64,000 nt of DNA from Physcomitrium patens. Taxonomy: Eukaryota > Streptophyta > Bryopsida > Funariales > Funariaceae. A program made the position numbers and the translations under genes. Shown piece after piece: positions 62,830 to 64,000 of this stretch. Position 1 is the stretch's first letter. Every line of letters starts with the position of its first letter. Under the pieces are notes generated by a model. That model was given only the letters and a program-made list of their open reading frames with translations, had not been told where the DNA came from and searched no databases. The stretch lies in the NCBI RefSeq assembly GCF_000002425.4, contig NC_037259.1, positions 4,493,481 through 4,557,480 of the forward strand. Reading direction: 5' to 3'.

Positions 62830-64000
62830 GTAAACCGGGTCGATATTGACCGGATACTCTGACACAACCGGCCTTCACAGTTACTGTGGTAAACTCTCCA
62901 CAATTCACTCTCACCCCATCAACTCATCCCTACTTAAGCACCCCTCTCGTCCATCTTCCTCACTGCATCCAGCTTCCCAGTTGTCTGTGCTACCATCTCC
63001 CAGCCTGCTCACCGTTCTCACGCTCATCATCCCTGCGGCCCCAATTCATCCCCTGCTGTGCCAACATGGCGCTCTCCAAGCAGCTCGTGCTTGTGGCAGC
63101 CCTGGTGGTCATGTTCATTGGTGACCTCCAATTCCCCGACTCAGCATCATTGCGCTTTCTCGAACTCTACCATTCCTGACGATCCACTTGCTGATTTATA
63201 TTGCTTTCGCTCATGACTTCGATTGCTCAGCATGAGCTTCCCGCACATGCCTCAATCGCTCGAGTATCCACTGACGTTGACAACCCTGAGCTGTTGCAGG
63301 TTCTGCTCATGCATGGAAAAACGGGTGCGACGCCGACGTCCATGGCGGCGACGTCAACAACTGCGGCGGCTGCAAAGTGAAGTGCTACGCCCCGCCCCAC
63401 GCCACCGCCAAGTGCAACAAAGGCAAATGCGGGTACAGCTGCCAATTCGGGTGGGGCAACTGCGACAAGGACTGGAAGAACGGGTGCGAGAAGGACCTGA
63501 GCAAGGACGTCAACAACTGCGGCTGGTGCGGCAACAAGTGCAAGCAGCCCAAGTACCACGGCGGAGAGACCGTGTGCAGGTAAGCGCGACCCTCGACCGC
63601 CGTCGCGACTGCTACTACTACTGCCACCACGACCATTCTGCTTGGTTGCAATCCGACGTTGAGCTCGTGACCAACGTAGATTGTCAAGCGTCTGAAAGCG
63701 GATGTCACGTGGGAAGCTTTGCATTGCATGCATGATTTTGATGATGTCGATCGGTTCCGTTGTCATGCGATGCCGTCAGCGGGATACACGGTGTGACGTT
63801 GCTGACATTGGTTGGGGGTTGGATGGCGTCGATGCAGAGGTGGCAAGTGCGTGGAGCAGTGCATGAAGGGGATGAAGTGGAACGACAAGATGAAGTGCTG
63901 CGTTTAGGCGACATCTCGGCCCAGCTCCAACGCACCATCTATCCGGCCGAGTTGTTGCGGTAATCACCGTCAGAAGGAGGAGATTGGTCCGATGTGCTGC
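62830..64000. repeat. Right arm of the inverted duplication, cut by the window end
   Basis: Reverse complement of 58365-59535 without indels. It reaches the last base of the window, so the arm is longer than 1,171 bp. Confidence 0.97.
63066..63907 (+). CDS. Cys-rich secreted protein (STIG1-like), right copy
   Basis: Exons 63066-63120, 63300-63579 and 63838-63907 (introns 179 and 258 bp, GT-AG) give 134 residues. Residues 1-23 form a signal peptide (MALSKQ, a Leu/Val core, 'GSAHA'). The mature part has 17 Cys: two repeats of the form W-K-N-G-C-(D/E)...D-V-N-N-C-G-x-C...K-C, starting near residues 24 and 76, each followed by a Cys-x-Cys-rich loop, then 'VCRGGKCVEQC' and a 'KMKCCV' end. The 'NNCG.CG..C' signature is shared with plant STIG1-type secreted proteins and with repeats in some bacterial surface proteins; family placement is by motif only. 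STIG1 proteins act extracellularly in cell signalling, but a role for this one is inference. The ATG gives the only frame with a signal peptide joined in phase to the Cys-rich exon. Confidence 0.87.

Overview
The window looks like nuclear DNA of a land plant, most probably a moss, and Physcomitrium (Physcomitrella) patens is my best guess. The reasons are a few intron-bearing plant genes (a RING-box E3 subunit, a plastid-type PRPP synthetase, a seven-helix CREST-type membrane protein and a Cys-rich secreted protein), very AT-rich gene-poor DNA between them, and a load of chromodomain Ty3/gypsy and Ty1/copia fossils. The species call is inference. No bacterial, organellar, CRISPR or RNA-gene signal was found.

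Layout. 1-414 is part of a relatively fresh gypsy-type LTR on the minus strand. 1991-3203 (+) is a five-exon gene for a membrane protein with the CREST metal-hydrolase motifs. 4835-5176 (+) is an orphan 3' fragment of a glyoxal/galactose-oxidase gene. 9698-10524 (+) is RBX1 in three exons. 17337-21240 (-) is a nine-exon ribose-phosphate pyrophosphokinase with a likely plastid transit peptide. The stretches between these genes are AT-rich, with microsatellites and nothing I can support as coding.

22805-46682 is one insertion site filled three deep. An old chromodomain gypsy element (A, with a perfect TTAAT target duplication) was invaded by a relative (B, 24431-30802) and by a copia element (C, 34001-45061). 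C was itself invaded by a different gypsy-like element (D, 38238-44015), which has gag, protease and the start of reverse transcriptase followed by an unrelated coiled-coil-like region. 48712-55883 holds another copia element (E) on the minus strand, interrupted by a roughly 1.85 kb insert containing an 11-bp minisatellite. All are decayed; LTR divergence is greater in A and B than in C and D, which fits the order of nesting.

57340-64000 returns to GC-richer gene space. Two copies of a three-exon gene for a 134-residue, Cys-rich secreted protein (STIG1-like) lie head to head (58458-59299 minus, 63066-63907 plus) in a large inverted duplication. The arms are at least 1,171 bp long and show no indels and apparently no substitutions; they flank a 3,294-bp spacer, and the right arm runs off the window. 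This, the primer-binding site of copia C (matching the anticodon arm of initiator tRNA-Met rather than its 3' end) and the extra region shared by gypsy A and B are the most interesting observations.

The host genes are independent loci with no operon-like logic: protein ubiquitylation (RBX1), nucleotide precursor supply (PRPS), a putative membrane hydrolase and secreted Cys-rich peptides.
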